A DNA stretch of 64,000 bases from Brugia malayi (GCF_000002995.4 NW_025062476.1:11902501-11966500); one strand, 5' to 3'. Shown: positions 38,801 through 49,899, counted from the stretch's first letter. Program-made: numbers and translations. The notes: generated from the sequence alone by a model not told the origin.

Positions 38801-39657
38801 AGAACATGGTAGTGAAAGTCATGCCGAAAGAGAATATGGTCGTGAAAGTCGTGTCGAGGCAGAATATGGCAATGAAAGTCGCACCGGAGGAGAATATGGT
38901 AGTGAAAGTCATGCCGGAAGAGAATATGGTCGTGAAAGTGGTGTCGAGGCAGAATATGGTCGTGAAAGTAGTGCCGGAGAAGAACATGGTAGTGAAAGTC
39001 GCGCCGGAGATAAATACGAGAGTGGTAGTGATGCTGGAGGAATTTACGGCAGTGAAGTTAGTGCTGCAAGCGAATACGCAAGTGACAATAGTGCCAGTGA
39101 TGAACATGCTGGTGACAGTAGTATCAGAGGCAAATTCACGAAAGGAGGATTTGTTGAAGGTGATGGCAGGTAAGTCATTTGATAAAGCCTATATTATCAC
39201 TAGGGTTGTTTAATGAATCCTTTCATTGAAGATTATATACTATTTTATTTATATTTGATGTTTCTCTTAATCGATTTGTATATTAATTGTCTGCAAATTT
39301 GAGAAATAATGCGAATTAAAAGAGTTCATTTATTTTATTGTAAGAATTATTTGCAGAAGGAAGGAGTGCTTTTCTGCAGAAGCTTGCTACGATCAGCGTG
39401 AACCAGAGGCTTGGTGTATTTTAAATGAGAATCAATCATGGACGTAAGCGCATTTTGATCTTATGAAAATTTATTTTTTCATTAGAAGTTTTAATGCTTG
39501 TGTTTAAGATTTCTCAGTTCTACAGAGAAATTCCTCTTCCAGAGACAGAGGTTGCTTTTGCGACACTCATTTGCATTCATGCGTTATTGAAAGATGGAAT
39601 AGTGGCAGACTGGAATATTCGTATTGTGTGCCGGAAGAAGGTTGGAAGTGTTCGTAG
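29870..39657 (+). CDS. Giant secreted repeat protein with four eight-Cys modules
   Basis: Ten exons, each with GT-AG ends and matching phase: 29870-29947, 30234-30424, 30612-30698, 30785-31048, 31238-31324, 31417-31728, 31865-31951, 32057-39169, 39357-39443, 39543-39657. They sum to 8421 nt, about 2806 residues. A signal peptide (MHKLLISLGILIALAILPC) opens it. Four modules with cysteine spacing C-x5-C-x9-C-x12-C-x-C-x6-C-x14-C-x7-C are each split between an 87-nt exon (CFSAEACYDQREPEAWC type) and the next exon (GCFCD, LHSCVIER, RLEYSYC, GW-x-C). Acidic Asp/Gly/Ser linkers follow. Exon 8 carries about 200 ten-residue repeats (ESHAGREYGR type). The frame there is broken by about 20 or more small indels, so the product is a model. 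The design recalls filarial microfilarial-sheath and Juv-p120-type secreted proteins, but I cannot confirm homology. Tyr-rich repeats could be cross-linked in an extracellular coat (inference). Confidence 0.75.
30420..30698 (+). repeat. Exon-intron segment duplicated at 39165-39443
   Basis: The 187-nt intron and the 87-nt exon that follow exon 2 recur after the giant exon with only two differences that I can see (one in the intron, one at the last exon base). Sequence on both sides diverges. Such sharp high identity over 8.7 kb suggests a recent duplication or conversion tract. Confidence 0.85.
32210..33967 (+). repeat. First repeat block of exon 8 (ESRAGSVYRS type)
   Basis: About 58 units of 30 bases. 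In the frame set by the exon start, typical units read ESRAGSVYRS, ESRDESVHRI, ESRAGGEHHN, KTRGGSIFSI and KSRAGGQHRS. Blocks of six to eight units recur, giving longer periods of about 180-240 bases. Single-base losses near 32270, 32467, 33012, 33127 and 33206 shift the frame. The alternative frame (KVVPEAYIAV) meets a stop near 32669, while the ESRAG frame stays open there. Confidence 0.9.
33968..34430 (+). repeat. Irregular junction between the two repeat blocks
   Basis: Degenerate units with the same Ser/Gly/Tyr flavour (for example SGVGGEYGCN and SDAVGEYKDN). Several frame changes occur within 450 bases, and stops appear in every single frame, so no one frame is open through this stretch. 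Stray cysteines appear only here in the repeat exon. Confidence 0.7.
34430..39010 (+). repeat. Second repeat block of exon 8 (ESHAGREYGR type), about 150 units
   Basis: A 30-base, 10-residue tandem repeat. Four unit types alternate in trios of 90 bases. SHAGREYGR is followed by S(G/R)VEAEYGR then SSAGEEHGS, or by S(G/R)VEAEYGN then SRTGGEYGS. The stretches 36001-37330, 37801-38270 and 38290-39000 are free of indels. Elsewhere about 17 small indels occur. The last units (SRAGDKYESG, SDAGGIYGSE) grade into the exon end in the same frame. Confidence 0.95.
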
Positions 39658-39897
39658 TATAATCGATGATATACATTCATTCGTTAGGTCTTTCCATTTT
39701 ACTTCTTTTTAATGCAGATATTTGGTACTATGTATTTTTTTTTTTTTTTTTTGTTTGCTTTGGTTTTTATTGAATACCGACTAATGTTTTACATTTTTAT
39801 GTAAATATTCGAGAATGATTTTTGCAACAGTAATTCGAACGAAATCAATTTTTACCTGAAATGGTTGCAATAATTGCATTATTGATCAGCAATGTCT

Positions 39898-39903
39898 AAT
39901 AAA
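39898..39903 (+). terminator. Possible poly-A signal of the repeat-protein gene
   Basis: AATAAA about 240 bases after the stop codon, the first such hexamer after it that I noticed. Confidence 0.45.
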
Positions 39904-42900
39904 GATAGTACAAAATATCTAATAAACGATTCACTAAATTTTAAACAATTAATTCGTAATATATTGCTGGCGAAGTAATTCATCCCTTCCTAATTGCATC
40001 ATGTAATATTTTTTTTAAATTTTAAAATTTGTTTAATTTGAAAATGCTGTGATAAAATGTTCCTGACAATTTCTAACATTATACGAATTATTTGTCCAAA
40101 ATTAATTTGATCTTTTATTTCTAAAGGACAAATAGCAGTCCTACAAATAAAAAATGGTATTGTCGCTTATTTGATTTTATTAGTGTTCTGAATTTTAACA
40201 ATCACAATCAATAAACATTTAAATATTAATAAAAGTTAATGAAGTGAACAATATGCGTGACTTTCTGTTGAGTAAATGACATTTTTTTTAAATCTCTACT
40301 ATTAAAATTATTTTTGTTGCAATTTTAAATTTACAGGATGATCATTATAAATAGCTCCTATATTAATCATATAATCGTAATAAAAAATATACAAAGATTA
40401 TTTAATGGAATTAAAATGTATAAAATGAGAATTGAATAGAGCTACTGAAAATGATCAAAAAAGGTTTTTTTTTTTGATGATTAAAGTGATAACACTGCTC
40501 GTTTAAATATCATAGCATCAATTCTGATCTAATATATTAATATTTGCGACAAAAAAAAAAAAAAAAAAAAAAAACGAATTTCATTCCGGACATATTATAA
40601 AATAATATGAAAAAAAAAAAGGAAGAGAAAGAAAGAACATCCTGTAATTAATCATAAAAAATTAAATGCTTCTAACATTTTCAGCAGCTTTGTTGTGATA
40701 TTAATGTAAATTTAAAATTACGGAAGTTTTTCATACTTCTATTAAATAATTTTACAATTTATAAAAATGTTTAACTCACAAAAAAAAAAAAGAAAAGCAA
40801 TTATTAATTGTCAAATTTACAACAAATAGAGCCAAAAAAAAAAAAAGAAAAATGTAAATTTCATTTTTATTTTGGGAAAGTTTTTAATTTGGTACAGTTA
40901 GAAAAAAATTTATTTGATGTTTTATTTCTTTTCTTCGTTTTGGTGATATTTTCTTTCTTTCCTGAACGTTATAGGACAGTTGTAAAAGATTCATCAGTAA
41001 TCCAGTAAGTCTATCAATAATCCGATTTATAAAATATCAGTAATTCAAACTTGTACGAATTCCGGTTTATTTGTTGATCAAAGAAAGGATTCACTTATAT
41101 GTAAATATTTGCGAATTTCATTATCCACAATAATAGAATAAACAATTTATATATATGTCCATAAAGAGTTGAAATGATTTTTTAAAGCTATTATTAATTA
41201 TATTCTTTTGGATAAAAAGATAGCTATGCAAATAAAATTTTTCAATATTTTAATTATTATATATTATTATTATTTTTAATTATTATATATTATAATTATT
41301 ATTTTTAATCTTTTAACTATTATATAAAATTCTTTAATTATTACAGTTAAAATGCTTCTAAATGTAAATTAATTGAATTCGTTGTATTGTAACATACATT
41401 TATAACTCATTAAAATAAATAGGACAAAGAGATTTTTTTTAAAAAAAAATTGCAAAATTTTTTTTTAAAAAAAAGAATTGCAAATAAAATGCAATGAAAT
41501 TAAAGAAAATATGTTACCAATCTTTTAAATATTACAAATGAAAATTTTTAATTAGATTTTTTGTATTTCAATTATTGAAATTGGTATATATGCTTAATGA
41601 TTAGAAGCAAAGATGGGATTTAAATAATAATTCATTTCATTAAACATTGTAACATACATTTATAATTCATTTTTTATGCTAATAAATCTTTATTTGAATG
41701 AGAAAAATATTTGTAACATAAATATAATTTTATTGTTTAGGCATATAAATAAAAAATTATTATGAGATTTAGGATATTTATAATTTGTAATAAATGAAAT
41801 AGAGAAACATATTAAAATAAATAGGACAGAGAGATTTTTTTTTAAAAAAATTAACAAAATTTAAAAAAAAAAAGAATTGCAAACAAAATTAAATGAAAAA
41901 CTAAAAATAAGGAAACTAGAAAAAATAAGAAATAAATAAATAAATAAAACAAGAAAAAATAAGAAAAAAAAGTGGAAAAGTGCATCGTAATTTATTTTTT
42001 GTCAACAATTTAAAAAGCTAATAAAATTGTATATTTTATAAATTCTATGATTTCATTTGTTTTTCTTTTTTATTTAAAATTTTATTTTAAAAATTTTTTT
42101 ATTCAAAATTTTTCTCCTTAAACTGATTCATATCAATAGCTTTGAGAAATGTGTTATTTAAGTATAATTTCCGAATAAGCATTTTTCTTTTGCTTTTTTC
42201 CGGGATTTACTTCGGGATCACATTATGGATGAAATAGGAATCATTTTTGAATCATTAAGAGGTCCTATATATTGAATATGATATGATATTTGAATCGATG
42301 ATTAAATTGAATTGAACAATGAAAAACTCTTTTCAACTAAAAATGTAAATAATTTTGAAAATAATAATTGTAAAAATAAAAAAAAAAAACTTGAAAATAT
42401 AACTTTTTAATTGGAAATTATCAAGATTTCTGCAGCAAATTAAAGCGTTTAAAATTTTGTACGTGAAATTTAAAATTAATTTCTGCAAATTTTAATCATT
42501 TTCATGACATTTCCTACATTTATATTTCGTTTTGCTATTTTTTTATTCCTGATGAAATTTACAAATTTGAATGATTTCATAAATAATTCACTTAATCGTT
42601 TATTAATTAAAAATTTCCTCCCAAAATTAATTCTTCCAGGTTTTCAAAAAGTTCTTTCCTCGCTATTTTTTTGATAAAAAATTAACAATTTAATAAATTT
42701 TGGTAATAAATTAATGCAGGAGCAGATACTTTTTTTTTTTTTTGAGAAGAAAATTCATACATTTATATTTGCGATTATTTCTAAAATGCAATTATTTCCA
42801 AAATTTTTCTTATAAAAATTCTAACTGACCGTTCGATATTTCAAATTTTCTTGAGCAATTTTCTTAAAATATTATTTATTTTTAAAAATTTCGAATTATA

Positions 42901-42952
42901 TCTTCCTTTTTTTTTGTGAATTTGTTAAAACCATTATAGTCCGTCCATATAG
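39904..42952. other. AT-rich intergenic DNA
   Basis: No gene recognised. Long A and T runs and short AT repeats near 41270-41320. Confidence 0.5.
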
Positions 42953-43048
42953 AGAATTGAGGTTAAAATACTATTTGGTCGTGCCGGATTAGTCGAAGGG
43001 ATATTTAGGGACACACCTGTGTTACCTGTTGTCATTTTATTGAAATGA
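42953..43048 (+). CDS. Possible short terminal exon or relic
   Basis: After an acceptor-like catatag, 31 codons are open. They contain KILFGRAGLVEGIFRDTPV and end in TGA, with AATAAA overlapping the stop (43048-43053). The stretch is GC-richer than its surroundings. No upstream exon could be joined to it. It could be the last exon of an unseen gene, a pseudogene fragment or chance. Confidence 0.25.
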   Translation, partial: RIEVKILFGRAGLVEGIFRDTPVLPVVILLK

Positions 43049-43540
43049 ATAAAATTTTGTATTTATATTGCGCTGAGTGGCTCATCAACTATTTATTTCA
43101 AAATTCATCTTTTGATCAAATTTTTATGCCAAAATGTCCTGATTAGTAGCAAAAATTTTGTCGTTTTTTTTTTTTTTTTTTTTTTTTTATTAATATTTAT
43201 AATACTTTTTTTTTTTATTCCAATAGAAATTCAATTTAATTTGTATAAAGTTCCTTTAAGTCTTTTTGTTTATATCATCAAAAAGTTGACATCAAGTGAC
43301 AGAATAGGTTAATTTGAGTTGAACAATAATTTTATAGTGTCAATTTTTTTTTTTTTTTTGCTAAATTAGCAATATAAATTAATTTCCATATTTGCTTTGA
43401 CCTTCAGTTTAAGTTTGATTATTTGATTTAAACATAATATAAGTAATTTTTTAATTAATTTAAGTGTATGTATATAGTCTTGGAAATTAATTTGTCTTTT
43501 TCTTGAAAATAAATTTTCAGCGAAATATATCACACAGCAA
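43049..43540. other. AT-rich upstream region of the LU gene
   Basis: Long T runs (43164-43188 and 43346-43359). An attttcag acceptor ends at 43520, 20 bases before the start codon at 43541, and is a likely spliced-leader site. Confidence 0.45.
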
Positions 43541-46500
43541 ATGATTACAAGAGATTTTGGCACATTTTTAATTGCTATTTTCAGCTTTTCATTATTCAAA
43601 GGTTTGTTTATTTTATAATTTTAAACCATAAACGTAGGTAAGAGGAAAAATTAAAATGAAAAAAATAAGTTAAAAGATATAACCAGTCGTACAATCACAT
43701 ATTTCAAATTAATAAACTTATTTTTATGTGTAAATTTGAAATTTTGTTTTTTTTTTTTATAATTTCAAAAATTTATAAAATTAAGCATTTAGATTCTAGT
43801 GGCCTAGAATGTTACATTTGTGATGATGAAAATTTGGATGAAGGCGGTGATTGTCATGAACAATTCCGCTATGATTGTACTAGTTATGCGAAAAATTTTA
43901 AACCTACTGAATTAATTTTTTGTCGAACGATGCGAAAACGAGTGAGCAATGGTAAAAATTTTTGCATTATAATTTTATACTTTAAATTATTCAAGTTGAT
44001 TAATTACTTTAAATATAATCTAAAATATTTAGAATATTCAGTTACACTGCTAAAATTTTTTTAAAAAAAAACAAAGAAATGACTTAAATTAATGTTAAAA
44101 TTAATAAAAAATATAGATTTGATAAATATGAAATACTTAAAATAATAAAATAATGTTTTAAGAAGTAACATTTGCACAATATGAGCTGATTCTATTGTAT
44201 CAACGAATTAAGAATTCTTTGAATTAAGCAATATTAAATAATTAATTAATTACTGATAATTTGTGTTTATATATTTATGATTACTGATAATTTGCATCTA
44301 TCAGATAGCTATACAATCATGATTACTGATAATTTGCATCTAGCAGATAGCTATACAATCATGATTACTGATAATTTGCATCTAGCAGATAGCTATACAA
44401 TCATGATTACTGATAATTTGCATCTAGCAGATAGCTATACAATCATGATTACTGATAATTTGCATCTAGCAGATAGCTATACAATCATGATTACTGATAA
44501 TTTGCATCTAGCAGATAGCTATACAATCATGATTACTGATAATTTGCATCTAGCAGATAGTTATACGATAACGAAGGAATGTATTAGCGAACAAGATCAC
44601 TATCGAGTATTTCCACTAAGGCAGTACTCATTTGATGAGGAGGAATGTGATTTCATCGAGATGGATGGTAATGAGTTAGCTTATTGCTTATGCCAAAAAA
44701 ATTTTTGCAACGCAAAAAATATTGTTGATCAGTTCGTCGATTTTGAAGAAGTTAGTAGAAAATTTTTATTATAAATTATTTTGTAGGAAAAAAAAAGGAC
44801 TAAAAAAATTTCACATTTTATAAATATCTTACATTTACTTCTATCTTTAAAAAAAAAAAAAAAAAAGCAAAAATAGAGATTGCATAATTTTTGCAATTTT
44901 ACATAAATTTCATCAACTAATTATTATATTTATGCTAATTCTTGTTTTGTAAAATTTTAAGCTAATTTTATAATTCACCAATTGATTTTTCATTAAATAA
45001 GCATAATTAAAAAAAATTATTTCAGAAACATACTGAAATTTTTGCTGCTACAGCTAATGGTGCTATTATTGAAAAGCATAATGAACGATTTCCAATCACA
45101 TTGCAGAAATATTCAGTGCAATTAAATTATCCACCAATTCAAAATATTGATCGAGTAATTATTGTGTAACATAAATGATTTTATTTACTGCTAGCAAATT
45201 ACTAAAAAATTATTTATTTTTATTAACTTTTTCTTTAATTATTCAATTTTTTAAATAAATTTAGTCAAAAATAACTCATTTTACTTTAATCAAAATTAAT
45301 TAACAAAAAAACAACGATTGTTTTTTTCAGAATGAAATGAACTTTCGTTATGAAGCAGCAAAATCTGAACTAACTAATGGACGATCTAATGATAAGATTG
45401 ACGAGATTGATAATGATTACTTAAATAATCACTTCAAACCACAACAAATATATGATAACTCACGTAAGAGAAATAGCATGTAAACGTGTAACAAAATATA
45501 ACTAATAGTATTCTCACGTAAGAAAATAGGGTAACAAAACATACAAGTGTTCTCACGTAAAGAATAATACACAAACGTGTAACAAAATGTAACTAATAGT
45601 ATTCTCACGTAAGAAAATAGAGTAACAAAACATACGAGTTTTTTCACGTAAAAGGATAGCATACAAACATGTAACAAAATATTAGTGCTATGTTTGATTA
45701 TTAAAAATAAAATGGTTTTATCGAAATATTGTTTGAAATTTTTATTAAAATTAGATCAAATGGAACTTTAAAAGAGAAATAAGAAATTGCTTAAAAAATT
45801 TTTCTAATTTAATAAAAGAAATTTTCAGGATTATCTTATCAAATGTCAAGTTTTCCATTAAAACAAAATTATGAGCCAACAATATTTGCTGGTAATATTA
45901 CAACGAATTTTTCATCTCTACAAAATAGACATCGGTTAATTTATTTTTACTATTCTTTTCACAAATGATACTTTTTTATATTTTCTATTTTGTATTTAAA
46001 AAAAAAAAAAAAAACCTGTAATTAAAAAAAATTGTAATTTAATTTATAATTGTTACAATTCAAAAAACTTGCAATTTAAAAGCATAAAATTTCAAAAAAG
46101 ATTTATAATTTTTAAATTTACAATTTTTATAATAAAAAAATTTATGTCTGAAAAAGAAATTTTTTCTTATCCATATGCAAATTTTAGTGAGGAAATGATT
46201 GAAGATACTGGAAAATTGAGGACATCTGAACAAACCTCAAAATTATTTGGAGTTAAACAACAAAATGCTGTTAGTTAGTTAATACTATAATTAATTTCTT
46301 TCAAATATTAATTTAAAAAAAAAAAAAAAAAGAACGAATGAAAATGGAAACTTAAAACAAATATAAAAAATAATGAAAATCTTTCAAAAGATTTAGAAAA
46401 AAAGAAATTTTACATATTTACAATGAATTTTTTTTTTTAAAAAAACAAAGCAAATATAAATAAAATTTAAAAATTTTAAACTATATTTTAAAATTTCTTT

Positions 46501-48883
46501 TTTAGGATATAAATGAAAATTATTGCTATAATTGTGTGGAAAAATTAGATGATCCAACAGAGGATTGCTTAGATGTAACAATTGTTCAATGTCCTATTTC
46601 AAAAATAAGTGGACGAAGTCAGATGTGTATCACTAAACAATCACACATAGCAGATGATAGTTGCGATTTTAATTTTTTTGATTTAAATTTTTTTTTGGTT
46701 TTAATTTAATTTTACATTATAAAAAAATGATACGTTATCGTTATAGAAAATGCTATATTGCAATGAATTATACAAGGATATAGTGATGCATAAATTTGAT
46801 GATTAAATTATGATTTCAATAGCAATTTAAAATTCTGATTGAAATTTTAAGACTGTATTAAATCAAATTATTTCTATTAATTCAATTTGTTTTTCGCCAT
46901 TCTTTTTAATGAAAAAAAAAAAAAAAGAAAGAAAATCAAATATTTTGCAATTTATTCTAGCATTTTTTTTTTTTTTTTGATTATTACTTTTTTTAAATGT
47001 ATTTATTTTATAGTTTGCATATTCTTTTTTTTTTTTTAAATAATATTTTATGCTCGTTGAAAAATTAAAAAAATTTTTTTTTTTTTGTGTTTTCTTTTTT
47101 TAGATTTATATAAGTTGGAAAAACGATGTAGCACGGATAATGAAGAAAATGGAATAATATTTGATGAAATATCAGAAGGAAAGATTGCTTGTATGAGAAC
47201 ATTAGATGCTTCAGTAGCTTATTGTTTATGCATGGGACATTATTGCAATAAGGATAGTTTGTTGATACAGGCCGAGAAATTAGCCCAAAGTCAAAGGTTA
47301 CACGAATTTAAATTATTGTAATAAATTAATTCTTTCATCTTTTTTTTTTTTTTTTTTGCTAATAAAAAAATTATGATTATGCTATAAAGTTAAGTCAAAT
47401 TTACATAATTTAAAATTGAAAAATACAATTTAAATAAAACTTAAAATTTATGTTTTGTTTCTTTTTTCAAATATGGCAGTTTATTATCATAATTTTTATT
47501 AATTATTGCAATATTACATCATTATTATCTCACTACCTAATGCGATTATTGTTATTAGCTAATTATTTTATCATTTAAAAATCATCATCTTATCATAATT
47601 ATCAGTATCACAATCACTGTTAAGCTAATTATTTTATCATTCAAAATGATCATCTTATCATAATTATCAGTATCACAATCACTGTTAAGCTAATTATTTT
47701 ATCATTCAAAATGATCATCTTATCATAATTATCAGTATCACAATCACTGTTAAGCTAATTATTTTATCATTCAAAATGATCATCTTATCATAATTATCAG
47801 CATTACGCTGTTATTATTTTATTATTAAAAATAACTCGAACGTTTCTCTTCCTTTTTTAGTATAATATTTGTTATTACAACTATTACTATATTATTTTAT
47901 CATTATTCTACTATCCAAATTAATCATTATCAGTACTATCACAATTATCACAATACTATTTTATCATATTTTTTATATTACTTTATCATATATTTTTACA
48001 TTATTAATTAAAACTTTAATTTTTTTGATATAATAAACATTATGATAATTATTATAATTATCATAATATTATTATAACTATCCATTACTATGATTTTATA
48101 TGTTAAAAAATATAATTCGCATAGGCTTTTTTTTTATTTTTTAAACGCTATGAGCATATTTTGCAGTGACGATGAAAGTAATTCGTTGAAGAATTCAATA
48201 TTCAATGAAAATACCAATTCGATTATTTCCTCAACCATTATGCATTCTCAAATTATAGCAAATAATGTAAGTTAAAATATTTTTATTCAAAAAAAAAAAA
48301 AAATATAATATTTAAAAAATGTTAATTTAAACAAATAAGCAAGAAATTTTATTTTATTTTCAGCCCATGCAACTTTCAACAGTATCATCGTTGCAAAATT
48401 TGTTCAACAAAACGAATGCCCAGTAAATTATTTTATTAAAATTAGAAAAATAAATTTGCATTTAAAAAAATTTTACATCCAAATTTAAATTAATACTTTT
48501 AATGCAAAAAAAAAAAAAAAGAAAAAATTACAAAGATTTTTTTTCATTTTTTTAGAGTAATTTAGTTGTTTCATAATAATTTTTAATTATTAAAAGATTT
48601 ATAACTTATAAATACAATTTAAAAGAGAGAAAAAAAAAAGAATTTGAAATACTTAATTTTCATAAATTTCTTTCTTTTTTTTTTTTTTTTTGTTGTTATA
48701 AAATAAAAAAGAAGAAAAACTGTAACATTAAAATTTAAAACAAAAAAAAAAACAATTTTCAGGATATTTGATGAAATGAACTATCTGAAAGATAATATTA
48801 TTGTAAATAATATTGCATCAAAAAATTTCTTCCTATCACCTATCACAATCATAATCATTATGTTATCATTTTTATCTTCTTGA
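43541..48883 (+). CDS. GPI-anchored surface protein with two LU (Ly6/uPAR) domains
   Basis: Twelve phase-consistent exons: 43541-43601, 43793-43951, 44557-44750, 45026-45154, 45331-45463, 45829-45934, 46188-46269, 46506-46659, 47104-47296, 48167-48266, 48364-48422, 48763-48883; 1491 nt, 496 residues. Residues 1-20 are a signal peptide (MITRDFGTFLIAIFSFSLFK). LU1 spans C27-N125, opening CYIC and closing CLCQKNFCN. LU2 spans C295-N388, opening CYNC and closing CLCMGHYCN. Each domain is cut by one intron in phase 1 at the same place, pointing to an internal duplication. A 150-residue polar linker with NIT and NFS sequons lies between them. The tail ends FFLSPITIIIIMLSFLSS, a GPI-attachment signal. 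Exon 8 uses a weak donor (gttgcg), and exon 7 an internal tttag acceptor. Two separate genes is the alternative, but LU2 has no signal peptide of its own. Partner and function unknown. Confidence 0.7.
44277..44570 (+). repeat. 42-bp tandem repeat carrying the exon 3 splice acceptor
   Basis: Seven copies of a 42-base unit beginning atgattactgataatttg. Every copy except the first holds ctagcag|at, the site used for exon 3 in the last copy, and the unit is 14 codons with no stop. Each upstream acceptor would therefore add multiples of 14 residues (MITDNLHLADSYTI) in frame. A degenerate copy lies at about 44247-44276. Confidence 0.9.
45454..45690 (+). repeat. Tandem copies of the exon 5 donor within intron 5
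   Basis: The real junction, aactcac|gtaaga at 45463, is followed by further ctcac-gtaag or close variants about 75, 117, 169 and 210 bases downstream, each in a repeated context rich in aacaaaa and atagtattctcacg. Use of the later donors would bring in stop codons soon after the normal exon end. Confidence 0.75.
47559..47815 (+). repeat. 65-bp tandem repeat in an intron of the LU gene
   Basis: Four copies of 65 bases starting gctaattattttatcatt at 47559, 47624, 47689 and 47754. Non-coding and inside intron 9. Confidence 0.9.
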
Positions 48884-48888
48884 ATAAA
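48883..48888 (+). terminator. Poly-A signal overlapping the LU gene stop
   Basis: AATAAA begins on the last base of the stop codon (TGAATAAAG). The 3' UTR would be only about 15-25 bases long. Confidence 0.6.
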
Positions 48889-49650
48889 GTCATATCATTG
48901 ATATATTTTTGTGTTCAACAAAGAATTCATCTGACAGAGAAAAGAACAGAAATGATAAAAAAGATATTTTAGATGGTAATATTTATAAAATTTTGTTTTA
49001 AACAGTGTATTTTTTTTTAATTACTTTTATTTTATGTATTTTTCATAAATATAAATTTCATTAAAATGAAATGCACGGATTTTTATTTATTGTGTTTATT
49101 CTTTCTTAATTAAATTTAATTTTTTCTGTTCTTTGATATTTGACAATATTACATTTTTTTTTTTTTTCAATTTAGCTTATTATGTGTTTTATTTTTTTTT
49201 TAATATAATCTTTATTTGATATCATAATATGTCATATCGCTTATCAATTTTTTTTAACATATCACACAGATAAATTTGATAATTTAGTATTTTCATTTAT
49301 GTAAAAATAATAATTACCATATCATTATGCTATTATTTATTAATATTATTATTATTAATATTTATTAATATTATTTTATTATAAAATTGTCATTTCTTTA
49401 ATTTATGCAGAAAAAAAAAAAAAAAAAAAAAAAAAAACAATTTTTTTTTTATTACATATTAAAACTTTTGATTCTCTTTTTTTTTCTTCTTTTTACATTT
49501 TTTATTTCCTTTTCATTAATTTAGTCATTTCTTTCATTTTTTTTTTCTTTTTTGTAATTTTAATAGCAAAAATAAACAAAAAAACAAAGTAATAAACATA
49601 AAAATGAAAAATTGATATTTGATATAAACCAAAGAAAATACAAAAATTAC
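48889..49650. other. AT-rich intergenic DNA
   Basis: No gene recognised; includes a long A run at about 49411-49437. Confidence 0.5.
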
Positions 49651-49692
49651 TTCCGGGTTTGATAAGAGTTTTACACGATGTGCTCCGCTCAT
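49651..49692 (-). CDS. Possible first coding exon, - strand
   Basis: On the - strand an ATG opens 14 codons (MSGAHRVKLLSNPE), followed directly by a gtaatt donor. It lies in a GC-richer island. Upstream, at 49742-49757 on the + strand, a second ATG reads MNQSV before a gtacgt donor, so the island could be a two-way promoter. No second exon could be joined to either. Confidence 0.25.
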
Positions 49693-49899
49693 TGCTAACA
49701 AACAAACATTTAGCATTGTGTTTGCAAACATTTCAACAACAATGAATCAATCGGTGGGTACGTACCATTCATCCATTCATCTTTCTTAAAATCTCATTAT
49801 TTATCCTAAATTGATGATCAGATGCTAAATTCAATGCTATCAGTTAACTCTGATCCTTATTTTATAACCTTTTTTTTTTTTTTTTTTGTTTTACAGTTA

